A stretch of DNA of 64,000 nt, taken from NCBI GenBank assembly GCA_019704295.1, contig AP024596.1, forward strand, positions 1,039,369-1,103,368. Reading direction: 5' to 3'. Numbering within the stretch: the stretch's first letter is position 1; every line of letters begins with the position of its first letter. Source of the DNA: Sulfolobales archaeon HS-7. Its GTDB lineage: Archaea > Thermoproteota > Thermoprotei_A > Sulfolobales > Sulfolobaceae. Both the position numbers and the translations under genes were made by a program. The notes below the pieces were generated by a model. It ran no database searches and was not told the DNA's origin. It worked only from the letters and a program-made list of their open reading frames with translations. Shown one piece after another: positions 18,815 to 28,175 of this stretch.

Positions 18815-20409
18815 ATGCTATAAGGATTCCAAAAATATTAACGACGCCGCAAGGAATAGTTGGCATAACTGTGTTGGTAATTTTAGTGGGAAGTGTAGTA
18901 GGGGGAATATTTATAGTTCCAAAAACGAATCCCTATGCTGAAAATGGAATGTACGTGGCCGCACCGTTTGCTGTTCCTGCTTGGGCTTCATCACTTTACG
19001 GCAATCTCCCGCCTAATATACCACTTCCTAGTACTGTTTCCTTAATAGAGGATAAATCCCCTCAAGTATTGAGCTTTTGGAATGCGAGAAATATATCCAT
19101 TGATGGCGATAAAGTTGTATTTTTATGGAATTCGACTTTGGGACCCTCAGGAACGAGCTTTACGGAAACGGCTTCAACGTATGGAAATAGTGGCCCGGGA
19201 AGTATAGAGCTAATAATATCAGGTCCCAATCCTATTAACGTATCATTGTATCATATATTCAACTACACATACGATCTACCAGGTGATTACAACTTCTTTA
19301 TAATGCAGAGTAGCATTTACTTCCAGCAATACAACTCAACTATAAACTATGATGGTTACTTAACTAATCCTAAAAATCAAACCTTCTGGATGTTTACTGT
19401 TGGAAGTGCCGCTCCCGTTAATCCCTTAGCTTCTTCTGCCTTTCAATACTTTGGACCTAATGGTTGGCATTACGTTCTAGGAGATAGCGCGTCTCCGATT
19501 TACTCTCCGTGGTATTATACTTCGAATTTAACGCCTAATGAAACTTCATTTGCGTCTTCAATACTGTTACACTCTGCTTTTTCCTCTGACGGTGCATATA
19601 AAGTTCAATACCAAATCCAGTATAATCCGCAATCCAGTAACGCTTCGGCGAAAGTCTTTCTCTCCGATGTTTTCTTTAAGTTTCTGGGCTCAAAATATGG
19701 ATTGTTAGGCACTGATAATAACGGAGCTAGTGTGTATCAGGAATACGTCCAAGGGGGGGAATTTGATCTTATTCTGGCTACATTAGTCGGATTAATGATA
19801 GTTTTCGTAGGAGCCGGTACTGGACTTTTAGGGGGGTATTTCGGGGGGAAAATAGATCAGGTTTTAGTATCGATAACTGATTTTATATTTTTGTTTCCTG
19901 CTTTGGCTCTATACATAGTCCTTATTTCTGTCTTTGGGCAGTTGCTTAATTTGACCAGTCAAATAGATAGGACGATTTTAATTGGGGCGATAATAATCGT
20001 CTTCTCATGGCCGGCAACAGGCAGAATAATTAGGGGGCAAACATACGCGGTAAGTAATCAGCAATTCGTTGAGGCTGCTAAGGCTTTAGGAGAATCGAAT
20101 TTAACGGTAATAAGGAAGCATATTCTAAATCATATATTTCCTATAATCGTTGTACAAATAATATTTGACGTACCAGCTGTCATAGGAGTCGAATCTACCC
20201 TCGATTTCCTGGGGTTGGGAATTACGGGCTTTCCAACATGGGGTAATATGTTGGGTTATGCGGAGCATTATGTTACATCGGCACCACATTACATATGGTG
20301 GTGGATTCTGCCTCCAGGTCTAGCACTGCTAATATTGGGAATAGCTCTATTTTATTTCGGTGAGAGTCTGCTAAGGCTATACGGTATTCAGGGAGGTAGA
20401 CTGCAGTGA
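18811..20409 (+). CDS. ABC transporter permease, DppC/OppC type, with large extracellular insertion
   Basis: Second permease subunit. At 532 residues it is far longer than the usual 300: after the first helix (about 8-33) comes a region of about 280 residues, beta-rich with many Asn-X-Ser/Thr sequons, before the five remaining helices start near residue 316. The core domain shows GRIIRGQTYAVSNQQFVEAAKALG (quoted in parts: GRIIRGQTYAV, FVEAAKALGES), the coupling loop, and the closing FLGLGITGFPTWGNML. The extra domain should face outward, near the binding protein. Start is a GTG overlapping the previous stop (GTGA). Confidence 0.9.
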   Translation: MNAIRIPKILTTPQGIVGITVLVILVGSVVGGIFIVPKTNPYAENGMYVAAPFAVPAWASSLYGNLPPNIPLPSTVSLIEDKSPQVLSFWNARNISIDGDKVVFLWNSTLGPSGTSFTETASTYGNSGPGSIELIISGPNPINVSLYHIFNYTYDLPGDYNFFIMQSSIYFQQYNSTINYDGYLTNPKNQTFWMFTVGSAAPVNPLASSAFQYFGPNGWHYVLGDSASPIYSPWYYTSNLTPNETSFASSILLHSAFSSDGAYKVQYQIQYNPQSSNASAKVFLSDVFFKFLGSKYGLLGTDNNGASVYQEYVQGGEFDLILATLVGLMIVFVGAGTGLLGGYFGGKIDQVLVSITDFIFLFPALALYIVLISVFGQLLNLTSQIDRTILIGAIIIVFSWPATGRIIRGQTYAVSNQQFVEAAKALGESNLTVIRKHILNHIFPIIVVQIIFDVPAVIGVESTLDFLGLGITGFPTWGNMLGYAEHYVTSAPHYIWWWILPPGLALLILGIALFYFGESLLRLYGIQGGRLQ

Positions 20410-21380
20410 GCTTAGAATTAGATAGAGTGAATATATATTACTCATTAGGAAGAGCTGAGCTCCGTGCTGTAAGTGACGTAACCCTTAACGTAAATAGAGG
20501 GGAATCCTTGGGAATAATAGGAGAGACAGGATCAGGTAAGACGACGTTAGTTTCATCGATCGTAAGAACACTTCCAGAAAATGCGAGGTTTGAGGGTAGA
20601 ATTTCCTTAGACGGCGCAGATATTCACTCTATGCCATTGAAGGAATTTAGGAAAAATATTAGCTGGAGTAAAATTTCGATTATACCCCAATATTCCATGA
20701 ATGCTCTTAACCCTGTAAAAAAAATTGGTGAACAGTTAGGTTTGATAGCATCAGAGCATACTAATTGGAGTACTCAAGAAATTGCCGAGAGGATATATAA
20801 CTTATTCAAGGAACTCGGTTTACCCCCTGAGACCTACTTTAAGTTACCGGACGAACTCTCTGGTGGTCAAAAGCAAAGGGTGATCATAGCATCAGCACTA
20901 CTTTTAGAACCTGACGTAGTAATAGCTGATGAACCTACAACTGCACTCGACGTCATAAATCAAGCGAAAGTGATCTCCCTTATCAAGAGAAGCGTCAAGG
21001 AGAGAGGAAAAACTATGCTATACATTACTCATGATATAGCCGTCGTAGCGGGAATCACAGATAAGATGGTGACAATGTATGCTGGGAAGGTTATGGAATA
21101 CGGTTCTACCAGGAAAATGTTTAGGGAGCCATTGCATCCATACACGATGCTTTTAATTAACTCTGTACCCGACATAAGGAGAGGGAGAGTGAAGAAGCTC
21201 TCATATATCCCTGGGGAACCCCCCGATTTAATAAAAAGAGAAAAGGGGTGCTCCTTTGCTAAGAGATGTCCGATCGCTAGGGACATTTGCAGATTACAGG
21301 AACCTGAACTCAAAAATATTGATGGACGCCTAGTTTCGTGTCATTTTGCCGAGGAAACAGTTACGCTTAGGCAGGGATGA
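20406..21380 (+). CDS. ABC transporter ATPase, DppD/OppD type
   Basis: Nucleotide-binding subunit of the importer, 324 residues. Walker A is GETGSGKTT, the signature is LSGGQKQR, Walker B is VVIADEPTTALD, and the switch His is in YITHDIAVV. The C-terminal oligopeptide-transporter extension carries the Cys pattern CSFAKRCPIARDIC followed by a later Cys in SCHF, the arrangement linked to an iron-sulfur cluster in related DppD proteins. It starts with GTG overlapping the previous stop and overlaps the next gene by ATGA. Confidence 0.94.
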   Translation: MSLELDRVNIYYSLGRAELRAVSDVTLNVNRGESLGIIGETGSGKTTLVSSIVRTLPENARFEGRISLDGADIHSMPLKEFRKNISWSKISIIPQYSMNALNPVKKIGEQLGLIASEHTNWSTQEIAERIYNLFKELGLPPETYFKLPDELSGGQKQRVIIASALLLEPDVVIADEPTTALDVINQAKVISLIKRSVKERGKTMLYITHDIAVVAGITDKMVTMYAGKVMEYGSTRKMFREPLHPYTMLLINSVPDIRRGRVKKLSYIPGEPPDLIKREKGCSFAKRCPIARDICRLQEPELKNIDGRLVSCHFAEETVTLRQG

Positions 21381-22354
21381 AAATGTCGGAACCTGTTTTA
21401 ACAGTAAAGAAATTGACATTGAGTTATGCGTTTGGAAGAGAGGGACTTTTCAGAACTAAGTATGTTAGAGCTGTCAGGGACGTCTCATTAACAGTAAAAC
21501 GCGGTGAAATCACTTCGCTAGTTGGGGAGTCTGGTTCGGGAAAAACTACTCTTGGTAAGGGAACATTACGCCTTCTCAAACCCACTGAAGGGGAAATATT
21601 CTGGGAAAATGATAACGTAACGAACATGAAGGACTCTAAGCTCAGAAGGCTTAGAAGATATTATCAGATAATTCAGCAAGATCCTTACAGTTCCCTTGAT
21701 CCTACATACAAGGTATATGATATAATAGCTGAGGGAATAAGGTTGCATAAGCTGGCTACGTCAAGGCAAGATGAGCAGGACATGATCTACAGAATGCTGT
21801 CCGTCGTTAGATTAACTCCACCCGAGGAGTTCGCAGTAAAGAGACCTTATGAACTTTCAGGTGGACAGAGACAGAGGGTGGCCATTGCTAGAGCCCTAGT
21901 TCTCAAACCAAAGTACATTGTAGCTGACGAACCCGTGTCAATGCTTGACGCATCAACGCGGGGTCAAATAGTTGATTTTATCCTTAAAGCAAGGGAGAAT
22001 GACGGAACATCAATATTGTTTATAACTCATGATATTTCCTTAGCAAGTTATATTTCAGATACGATAAACGTTATGTATTTAGGTAAGGTAGTGGAATCTG
22101 GGAAACCTGAGGATATAGTAAATAGGCCGATGCATCCGTACACACAGGCATTAATAGAGGCAGTGCCTATACCAGACCCTGAGGTTGGGATTAAAGACCC
22201 CAGGATAAAGGGAGATATGGATACCCTCCTTAATATACCAACAGGCTGTGTGTTTAGGAACAGATGTCCCTATGCATTTGCGGCGTGTGAACAGGAACCT
22301 ACTTTGAGGAGGGTGGAAGGTAATCATTATGTCGCTTGTCACCTTATTAGGTAG
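21377..22354 (+). CDS. ABC transporter ATPase, DppF/OppF type
   Basis: Second nucleotide-binding subunit, pairing with the DppD-like protein to drive the importer. The 325-residue protein has Walker A GESGSGKTT, signature LSGGQRQR, Walker B YIVADEPVSMLD and switch His FITHDIS. The C-terminal extension carries CVFRNRCPYAFAAC and a last Cys in ACHL, again the four-Cys pattern of the family. The N-terminal insert FGREGLFRTKYVRAV is usual for DppF. Its 3' end overlaps the following membrane-protein gene by 26 bases. Confidence 0.94.
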   Translation: MKMSEPVLTVKKLTLSYAFGREGLFRTKYVRAVRDVSLTVKRGEITSLVGESGSGKTTLGKGTLRLLKPTEGEIFWENDNVTNMKDSKLRRLRRYYQIIQQDPYSSLDPTYKVYDIIAEGIRLHKLATSRQDEQDMIYRMLSVVRLTPPEEFAVKRPYELSGGQRQRVAIARALVLKPKYIVADEPVSMLDASTRGQIVDFILKARENDGTSILFITHDISLASYISDTINVMYLGKVVESGKPEDIVNRPMHPYTQALIEAVPIPDPEVGIKDPRIKGDMDTLLNIPTGCVFRNRCPYAFAACEQEPTLRRVEGNHYVACHLIR

Positions 22355-22991
22355 CCTGATTGTCTTAGCATTAGTATTGCAAGGTACTCAAGCAATACTT
22401 TATCACGGTCTAATTGTGGGGCTAGGACAGAGAGGGGAAGTAACAGTAATTCCCACAGAGATCTCTAGTGCTCAGTATAACGTTTCAGTTCACATTAGAG
22501 GAGAGGTGGGAAATTCTACACTTAACTTAACCACTAGATATAATGGCGAATATTATTATCTGGTTTCAAAGAATGGCTCTACACTCTCAATATGTTACTA
22601 CTCGGCTAACTTCAGTAAAGTTCAAATTGTAGCGCCATTTTACCTACCCTTTCAATTACCCGAAGGAAACATAACCCTTAAAATGACCCTCAGGAACTCC
22701 TCTGAAATCTCTGCTCAACTTATTAGCACAGCTCATGTTAACACGACCGGGAACACTACTGTTATAATATTCAAGGACTTGAATATAACTGAAGGAATAT
22801 ACCTTTCATTCATTTATCGGTACAATGATAACTACCTTACAGATATCCAGTCAAATTACTCGTTTACCGATTTCTTTCTAGAGAATAACGTGATCATTTC
22901 CCCAAATCACGAGCAGCCGTTTCCTTATTATATACTAATTATACCCGTTGTAGTGGTAATTGCTGTTATCTTGTGGAGAATAAAGCGCTGA
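22329..22991 (+). CDS. Secreted or membrane-anchored protein of unknown function, 220 aa
   Basis: The protein begins with a hydrophobic segment of about 22 residues (signal or anchor), continues with about 170 residues of beta-rich sequence full of Asn-X-Ser/Thr sequons, and ends in a transmembrane helix (YYILIIPVVVVIAVILW) and a short Arg/Lys tail. It therefore displays a glycosylated domain outside the cell. It overlaps the last ATPase gene by 26 bases, so it belongs to the importer operon and may be an accessory surface subunit. I do not recognise its family. Confidence 0.75.
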   Translation: MSLVTLLGSLIVLALVLQGTQAILYHGLIVGLGQRGEVTVIPTEISSAQYNVSVHIRGEVGNSTLNLTTRYNGEYYYLVSKNGSTLSICYYSANFSKVQIVAPFYLPFQLPEGNITLKMTLRNSSEISAQLISTAHVNTTGNTTVIIFKDLNITEGIYLSFIYRYNDNYLTDIQSNYSFTDFFLENNVIISPNHEQPFPYYILIIPVVVVIAVILWRIKR

Positions 22992-23003
22992 ATTTTTTTC
23001 TTC

Positions 23004-24590
23004 ATGAGCTTTGTTGTATCCATGAACGGTGCAGAAGTTATACTAAATATTTTAAAAAAGTATACGGACAAGGTATTTATTGTTTCTGGAACGGATTACG
23101 CGGCTTTTATAGAGGCAAGATACAGGGGAGTAGGACCGGAATTTATCGTAATACCCCACGAAATTACTGCCGTGTCCGCAGCTATGGGATATTCCCTTTC
23201 AGGTAAGCTAGGGGTTGCAATGGTACATACAGTGCCTGGGACGCTAAATTCATTAGGAATTATCGCTGATGCCTTCTCATCCAGGATTCCCTTAATTGTA
23301 ATAGCTGGGAAAAGTCCTTATACAGAAAGGGGTTCTACAGCGAGCAGAAATCTGAGAATTCACTGGACACAGGACCTTAGGGACCAAGGCGGAGTTTTAA
23401 GGCAATACGTTAAATGGGATCACGAGATAAGAACTGTAGAACAGATCGCTGATACGATTCAGAGGGGAATACAAATTGCATTAAGTGAACCTCCTGGACC
23501 TGTTTACATCACTGTTCCTAGAGAGATATCAGTAGCGGACACGACTTTAACTGAGAAAAAGATGGACTTTACGGAACCAGGAGTTTCCACAAGTAAATTA
23601 GAAAGGGCTAAGGAACTGTTAAGCAACTCTTCAGCACCGTTGATAATCACGTGGGGATCTGGAAGGAGGAGGGATTGGTTTGATTCGGTGAAAAGGTTTG
23701 CTGATATCCACAGGATACCTGTCGCAGGATATGTAGGGGAATGGCTCAATTACCCCACTACTGGGGATATGGCTCTAGACTCATATAATACTAAGGACTT
23801 TGACGTTATACTGGTTTTTGAGAACGAAGTTCCGTGGATTCCAAAGTACGGAGAACCTGATGCAAAGATAATTAGGGTTGACGTAGACCCCCTGTACTCG
23901 CAAATACCTTATTCCGGTTTTCCTTGTGATCTATGTGTTCAATCTGGCATTAGCGATTTCCTTGATAACCTGAATGTAAAAAAGAGTTGGGATTGGGGAG
24001 ACATTTTCGTGAAGCAAAGGGAGGAGAAAATGAGGAAACTTGAGAAGATGAAGGACTCAAAAAGAATTCATCCGGCTCTTCTTTCATACGAGCTGAGTAA
24101 GATTGGATGGACGATATATAACGAGTATCCGTTCAGGGGAGAGTACGCAATACTAAATAGGTACAACCAATACTATGCCGATCCTGGATTTGGACATCTC
24201 GGTTGGGCATTAGGGGCAGGACTTGGATACAAAATCTCCACAGGAGAAAACGTAATAATAACCGTAGGAGATGGCTCGTTCATTGAGGGTGTACCAACGG
24301 CTTTCCTTTATACCGCTAAACGGCACCCCGTCTTAGTGGTAATTTACGATAATAAAAGCTGGTTCGCAGTCGAGAAGGCAGTTAGGGAGGTATTTCCCTC
24401 AACGTCTATGGACAGTTTCCCTGGTGCTGATTTAGACATAGATGGTTTAGCTGAGGTAGTAGAAAGTATAAGCGGGGAGTACGTTTACATTGAAAGCCCC
24501 TCTGAGATTCAGGACGGATTAAAAAGGGGAAAAGACGCCGTATTGGCAGGAAGGACAGCGATAATCCACGCTCGTACTGAGAAGGTTTAA
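23004..24590 (+). CDS. Thiamine diphosphate-dependent enzyme, acetolactate synthase / benzoylformate decarboxylase-like
   Basis: A 528-residue member of the pyruvate decarboxylase/acetolactate synthase superfamily with the three usual domains: N-terminal Pyr domain with the conserved Glu in VIPHEITAVSAAMGYS, a central domain, and a C-terminal PP domain with the ThDP/metal motif GDGSFIEGVPTAF ending in YDNKSW. HEITA rather than the ALS-type HEQ and the lack of a nearby small subunit argue against a standard acetolactate synthase; a 2-oxoacid decarboxylase or a lyase is as likely. It follows the importer operon by 12 bases on the same strand. An ATG at 23022 is an alternative start. Its 3' end overlaps the DHH gene by 4 bases. 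Confidence 0.85.
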   Translation: MSFVVSMNGAEVILNILKKYTDKVFIVSGTDYAAFIEARYRGVGPEFIVIPHEITAVSAAMGYSLSGKLGVAMVHTVPGTLNSLGIIADAFSSRIPLIVIAGKSPYTERGSTASRNLRIHWTQDLRDQGGVLRQYVKWDHEIRTVEQIADTIQRGIQIALSEPPGPVYITVPREISVADTTLTEKKMDFTEPGVSTSKLERAKELLSNSSAPLIITWGSGRRRDWFDSVKRFADIHRIPVAGYVGEWLNYPTTGDMALDSYNTKDFDVILVFENEVPWIPKYGEPDAKIIRVDVDPLYSQIPYSGFPCDLCVQSGISDFLDNLNVKKSWDWGDIFVKQREEKMRKLEKMKDSKRIHPALLSYELSKIGWTIYNEYPFRGEYAILNRYNQYYADPGFGHLGWALGAGLGYKISTGENVIITVGDGSFIEGVPTAFLYTAKRHPVLVVIYDNKSWFAVEKAVREVFPSTSMDSFPGADLDIDGLAEVVESISGEYVYIESPSEIQDGLKRGKDAVLAGRTAIIHARTEKV

Positions 24591-25534
24591 ATCCTTTCGA
24601 ATCCGTTCTCTTCTATTATTGGAGAGATCTTCTTCATCACATAACTAATAACCGGTCCGGTCATTCCTAGTTTTCTATATATTCTGTATAAGAGGGGTAG
24701 CTTTAATGAAGCACCGGCCGCTAGTGGATGTCCCCCTCCGCCTAATCCTACTGCGAACTTTCTAACGTTAAAGGAGTTGCTTCTGAATGAAACTGCTACA
24801 CCATTAGCAGATACGAAAACTGACGCTCCAGTTCTAGACATTATGTACTGTGCGGCATAGCTTATATCTGGAGGTCCCTTCCATCTAATTGCAAATGCAA
24901 CTTTCTCATTATCTATTGTTATAACCTTAAAGTACTTCTTCAATTTATTGTACCCCTTTAACTCTTTGTTTACCATTTCCTCAAGAATTTCATTGAAATC
25001 ATCCTCCCACAGTTTGCCCGAATAGAAGAGCGCGATTAGGTGTTCTTTCCAAGAGTAATCCCTATTGTATTCAACGATCCTTCTGAGCTTTTCTCCTAAG
25101 GGATCATTGTGCAACCAAATGTCGACAGAGCAGTCAGCACTTGCTATTTTTTTCGAGAAATCATCATCGGGATTCATATACTTATTTACTACTCCCGCAC
25201 CACACGTTGACACATCATGATACAGTTCAACTCCTGCCTTTTTTACCTCCTCCTTCCAATTCTCTTTCCAGACGTGATGGTCAAACCATTCAACTTTCAC
25301 TTCTTTAAATTTCTGCAATGCGGTAAGAACCTTTGGAAGAGTGTCTTGATTCATACCTATATCGGCGATCATTATTTTCTTTACGTCGCCGAGATTGAGG
25401 TTATTTAATAAGTCCCCAATCTTAGTTGGTTCTGTGAAGAATACCTTTTTGGGTAGAGTCCTTGCTGCCCTTGCGTAAACGGCCGCTGATGCAGTCCCAT
25501 CAAAGTCGTTATGAACTATGGCATAGTATTCCAT
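24587..25534 (-). CDS. DHH/DHHA1 family phosphoesterase-like protein
   Basis: A 315-residue cytosolic protein with DHH-family metal-binding motifs: HNDFDGTASAA (motif I, with Asp-X-Asp), MIADIGM (motif II), EWFDHHVW (the DHH motif) and DCSVDIW (motif IV). The C-terminal DHHA1 substrate-binding domain ends with the typical GGGGHPLAAGASLKL. Relatives include oligoribonuclease/nanoRNase, RecJ-like and cyclic dinucleotide phosphodiesterases; the exact substrate is open. It converges with the ThDP enzyme and lies directly downstream of cbsB (3-base gap), so it may be co-transcribed with cbsAB. Confidence 0.88.
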   Translation of the reverse strand: MEYYAIVHNDFDGTASAAVYARAARTLPKKVFFTEPTKIGDLLNNLNLGDVKKIMIADIGMNQDTLPKVLTALQKFKEVKVEWFDHHVWKENWKEEVKKAGVELYHDVSTCGAGVVNKYMNPDDDFSKKIASADCSVDIWLHNDPLGEKLRRIVEYNRDYSWKEHLIALFYSGKLWEDDFNEILEEMVNKELKGYNKLKKYFKVITIDNEKVAFAIRWKGPPDISYAAQYIMSRTGASVFVSANGVAVSFRSNSFNVRKFAVGLGGGGHPLAAGASLKLPLLYRIYRKLGMTGPVISYVMKKISPIIEENGFERI

Positions 25535-25537
25535 ACG

Positions 25538-26458
25538 TTATTGTTGAGGTAGAAGCTTATAATTTCTCCCGAACGTTAATCTTGAGAACAGTTTTTCCTC
25601 GCATAGGAAGTATCCTAGTGGTATTGCTATTAGGTAGACTATGAAGTGAAATCCCGTTGCTCCCTGGACAACACTAGTTAAGATTAGGAGAATCCCTGTC
25701 ACTTTCTCAATTTCACCCTTTATCCCAATTATGAGTAGGCTAGCTAATATAACTCCTAATAAAGCGAAAGTTATACCTGTTTGAGAACTATTTACTGTGA
25801 TTCCTAAGGAGGACGGAATTACCATAGTCATGATAGTTTGTAAAAAGGCGTTTCCTGAAATTAGGAATCCGAAGAATATGAAGGGGATTGATATTAGGGC
25901 TCCCGAGATGTACGCGATTATAATTTTCCCTTTCTTGGATCTGAGTAATATACTGTAACTTAAAGTTCCAGCTGCTAATAATGCCAGCAAGATCAGGGGA
26001 CTATACGTTAGGGCGGGTCCGTGAGAGTATAAAAGTATAGATTGAAGGTAGAAGTAACCTGTGAAAAGCATTATTGGAACGAGGAAAATTAACTCACGCC
26101 GTGTACTATTACCCATTTCAAGTAGGGAAATTCCTAAGGAGAAAAAAAGTAGGAAAAACGTAAAGGCATACCAAAGTAGAGTACCGTAGTACTCAGGGTA
26201 AATATATGGAATCACAGAGGATACAAGCTCTATTGCGAACAAAATTAAGAACTCCTTCAATTTCAGGGAGAGAATCAACAGCGTGACCATAATGGTTACG
26301 TAAAACAGAGCGGAACCTATGATACCTAAAGGATACAAATAGTTGAGAAATGTCTGGTGAAGGGGGAGGGGGATTAAGGCATAAAGGGCGTCCCTAAAAA
26401 CGAATTGCAGAATTGTCCCTGCAAGAAGTAGGGAAACTACTCCAGTGATAAATTTCAT
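25538..26458 (-). CDS. cbsB: Cytochrome b558/566 membrane subunit CbsB-like
   Basis: A 306-residue, extremely hydrophobic protein with about nine to ten membrane helices and almost no soluble domain. It follows cbsA by 4 bases, and soxLN sit just across the divergent promoter, which is the known gene neighbourhood of CbsB in Sulfolobales. CbsB is thought to anchor the heme-b protein CbsA and connect it to the SoxL-SoxN quinol-oxidising module. Sequence alone would give only 'membrane protein'; the name rests on context and length. Confidence 0.75.
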   Translation of the reverse strand: MKFITGVVSLLLAGTILQFVFRDALYALIPLPLHQTFLNYLYPLGIIGSALFYVTIMVTLLILSLKLKEFLILFAIELVSSVIPYIYPEYYGTLLWYAFTFFLLFFSLGISLLEMGNSTRRELIFLVPIMLFTGYFYLQSILLYSHGPALTYSPLILLALLAAGTLSYSILLRSKKGKIIIAYISGALISIPFIFFGFLISGNAFLQTIMTMVIPSSLGITVNSSQTGITFALLGVILASLLIIGIKGEIEKVTGILLILTSVVQGATGFHFIVYLIAIPLGYFLCEEKLFSRLTFGRNYKLLPQQ

Positions 26459-26462
26459 CCTC

Positions 26463-27782
26463 TCACTTCTTGAAAATTGTCTGTAGTAAGATGAGCACTA
26501 GAATAGCTATTACACCCGCAACTATCATTATGTAGAAGGTCAAAGGATTCAATGCAGTTGCCTCTTGGGGTGATATGAAAACAGTTAAGAATTCTGGGGC
26601 GATTGATTTATCGAACAGCGTCTCTCCCTCCCTTCCCTGCCATATCGCAAAGGCAACGTTATATTCCTGTCCCACTTTGAATGTAGGCATGAATTTCGAC
26701 TCATGAGGGGAGACAGTCATACTCCTCACGAATTCCACTGTCCAATACCCATTCGAATAGTTTGCACCCGTCCAGATCATGAAGAGAGATCCATTTAGAC
26801 CAGACGATGCAACAGGAGAGTACCATATACCTGAGGTGTCGACCTCATACATATCAGTTTGGTTTGTAAAGAGAGGTACGGCAAATCCGTGATCTGTGGT
26901 GTAATTAAGTCCTGTCAGCGACGTATTTTGCCATAGATTGTATTTAAAGGCAGGATTAAGTGTAGAATTCCATGTCGCTCCAGAAACCCACATCCATATG
27001 TTAGCAGGACCTGCTGATAGTGACCCTCCTGCTTCCGAAAAGTTAAAACCATCGAAAATTTGCCCTGGATATTTACCCCCTACATTCATTGCATCCATCG
27101 GTTCAGTTTCGTTTCCCATATACCACATTATCGCGGCTCTGTCAGGGTAATACCACGTTTGATTGGTATAATAACCGTAGAAAAGTCCTGAGGAATAAAG
27201 GATAGCCTCGATTGGCCTGGGGGAGTGATATAAGAGTATTGTGTTGTTACTCACGGTTATTTGAGTACTGTTTGGGAATAGTATGGAAACTCCTTCATGC
27301 ATAACCTCTAATCTTCCCTGGTAAGTCTTTCCGTTAACTATTGCTGTATAATTCGTGTAATTATTTAGGATTTTATAAGTTGTATTGGGTTCTAACTCAA
27401 TTATTCTAAAAAGTCCTATTCCTGTCGCTGAGGAATTTAGGGCTGCTGCAGCAGCCGACCACGCGTTGAACGCGGGTTCTGGGGAATACCATCTCATTAG
27501 TACGAACATATCTGTACCGTTATAGGCCATCTTTACTTCCACCCAGTGAGTTTCACCAGATGTAGGAACTCCTTTGAGATTAGGGGCTAATGTAACGTTT
27601 GTCCAGGGGATATTTCTCCAGAAAGGCTCTGAGCCAGGTGCGCCAAGATCTGCGCTCCCCGAAACTTTATATGCTATAATTTGAGGTGCCGTTAATCCCT
27701 CAACTAGGAGTCCTCCAATAAGAATTAAAACAAAGGCAATTAATGTGACGATCAAGTTTATTCTCCTGTTAAAGGCTACCAT
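26463..27782 (-). CDS. cbsA: Cytochrome b558/566 subunit A, extracellular heme-b protein
   Basis: A 439-residue protein with an N-terminal anchor or signal (residues 8-30), a large outward domain rich in Asn-X-Ser/Thr sequons, and a C-terminal helix (about 412-435) with a Lys tail. The outward domain has the pattern of the ethylbenzene dehydrogenase-related heme-binding fold ([20 protein letters not shown]). CbsA is a highly glycosylated mono-heme cytochrome of Sulfolobus membranes. A minus-strand TATA-like box (27801-27812) lies about 26 bases before the ATG, supporting a leaderless start. It forms an operon with cbsB. Confidence 0.85.
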   Translation of the reverse strand: MVAFNRRINLIVTLIAFVLILIGGLLVEGLTAPQIIAYKVSGSADLGAPGSEPFWRNIPWTNVTLAPNLKGVPTSGETHWVEVKMAYNGTDMFVLMRWYSPEPAFNAWSAAAAALNSSATGIGLFRIIELEPNTTYKILNNYTNYTAIVNGKTYQGRLEVMHEGVSILFPNSTQITVSNNTILLYHSPRPIEAILYSSGLFYGYYTNQTWYYPDRAAIMWYMGNETEPMDAMNVGGKYPGQIFDGFNFSEAGGSLSAGPANIWMWVSGATWNSTLNPAFKYNLWQNTSLTGLNYTTDHGFAVPLFTNQTDMYEVDTSGIWYSPVASSGLNGSLFMIWTGANYSNGYWTVEFVRSMTVSPHESKFMPTFKVGQEYNVAFAIWQGREGETLFDKSIAPEFLTVFISPQEATALNPLTFYIMIVAGVIAILVLILLQTIFKK

Positions 27783-28169
27783 AGCAGTATTCTCTGAACG
27801 GTAACTTAAATCGGTATACCCTTGTACGTAATCGGTAAATTATACAATAAGTACAACGTTTTCAAAGTATTTACCAGCCTTTTTCTCTGTTAACAACTGC
27901 TGCAGGCAGTTTATGAAAGTCGTATACTAAGTAATAAGTGTTTTAAAACTTAGGAAGTCTGCAAAGGAGTTTAATTTCTCGTAATTCTTTCGTACTATCG
28001 TCCTGGCTATGTACCAAGGAGTAGATTATCCGCGTATATTAAAATTTAGTTAATAAAGTAAGTAACGTCTATTCAACATTGGACACTATCTCGTGGGAAT
28101 TTCTCAAAAATAGGAGGACTTTGTACAACGTAGTTAACTTATATCTAACGATGCAGAAAATAATATGAA
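27783..28169. promoter_or_regulatory. Divergent promoter region between cbsAB and soxLN
   Basis: About 390 bases with no gene. A TATA-like box for cbsA lies at 27801-27812 (minus strand) and one for soxL at about 28135-28148 (plus strand). The two respiratory units are therefore fired from separate promoters facing apart. Confidence 0.6.
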
Positions 28170-28175
28170 GTGAAA

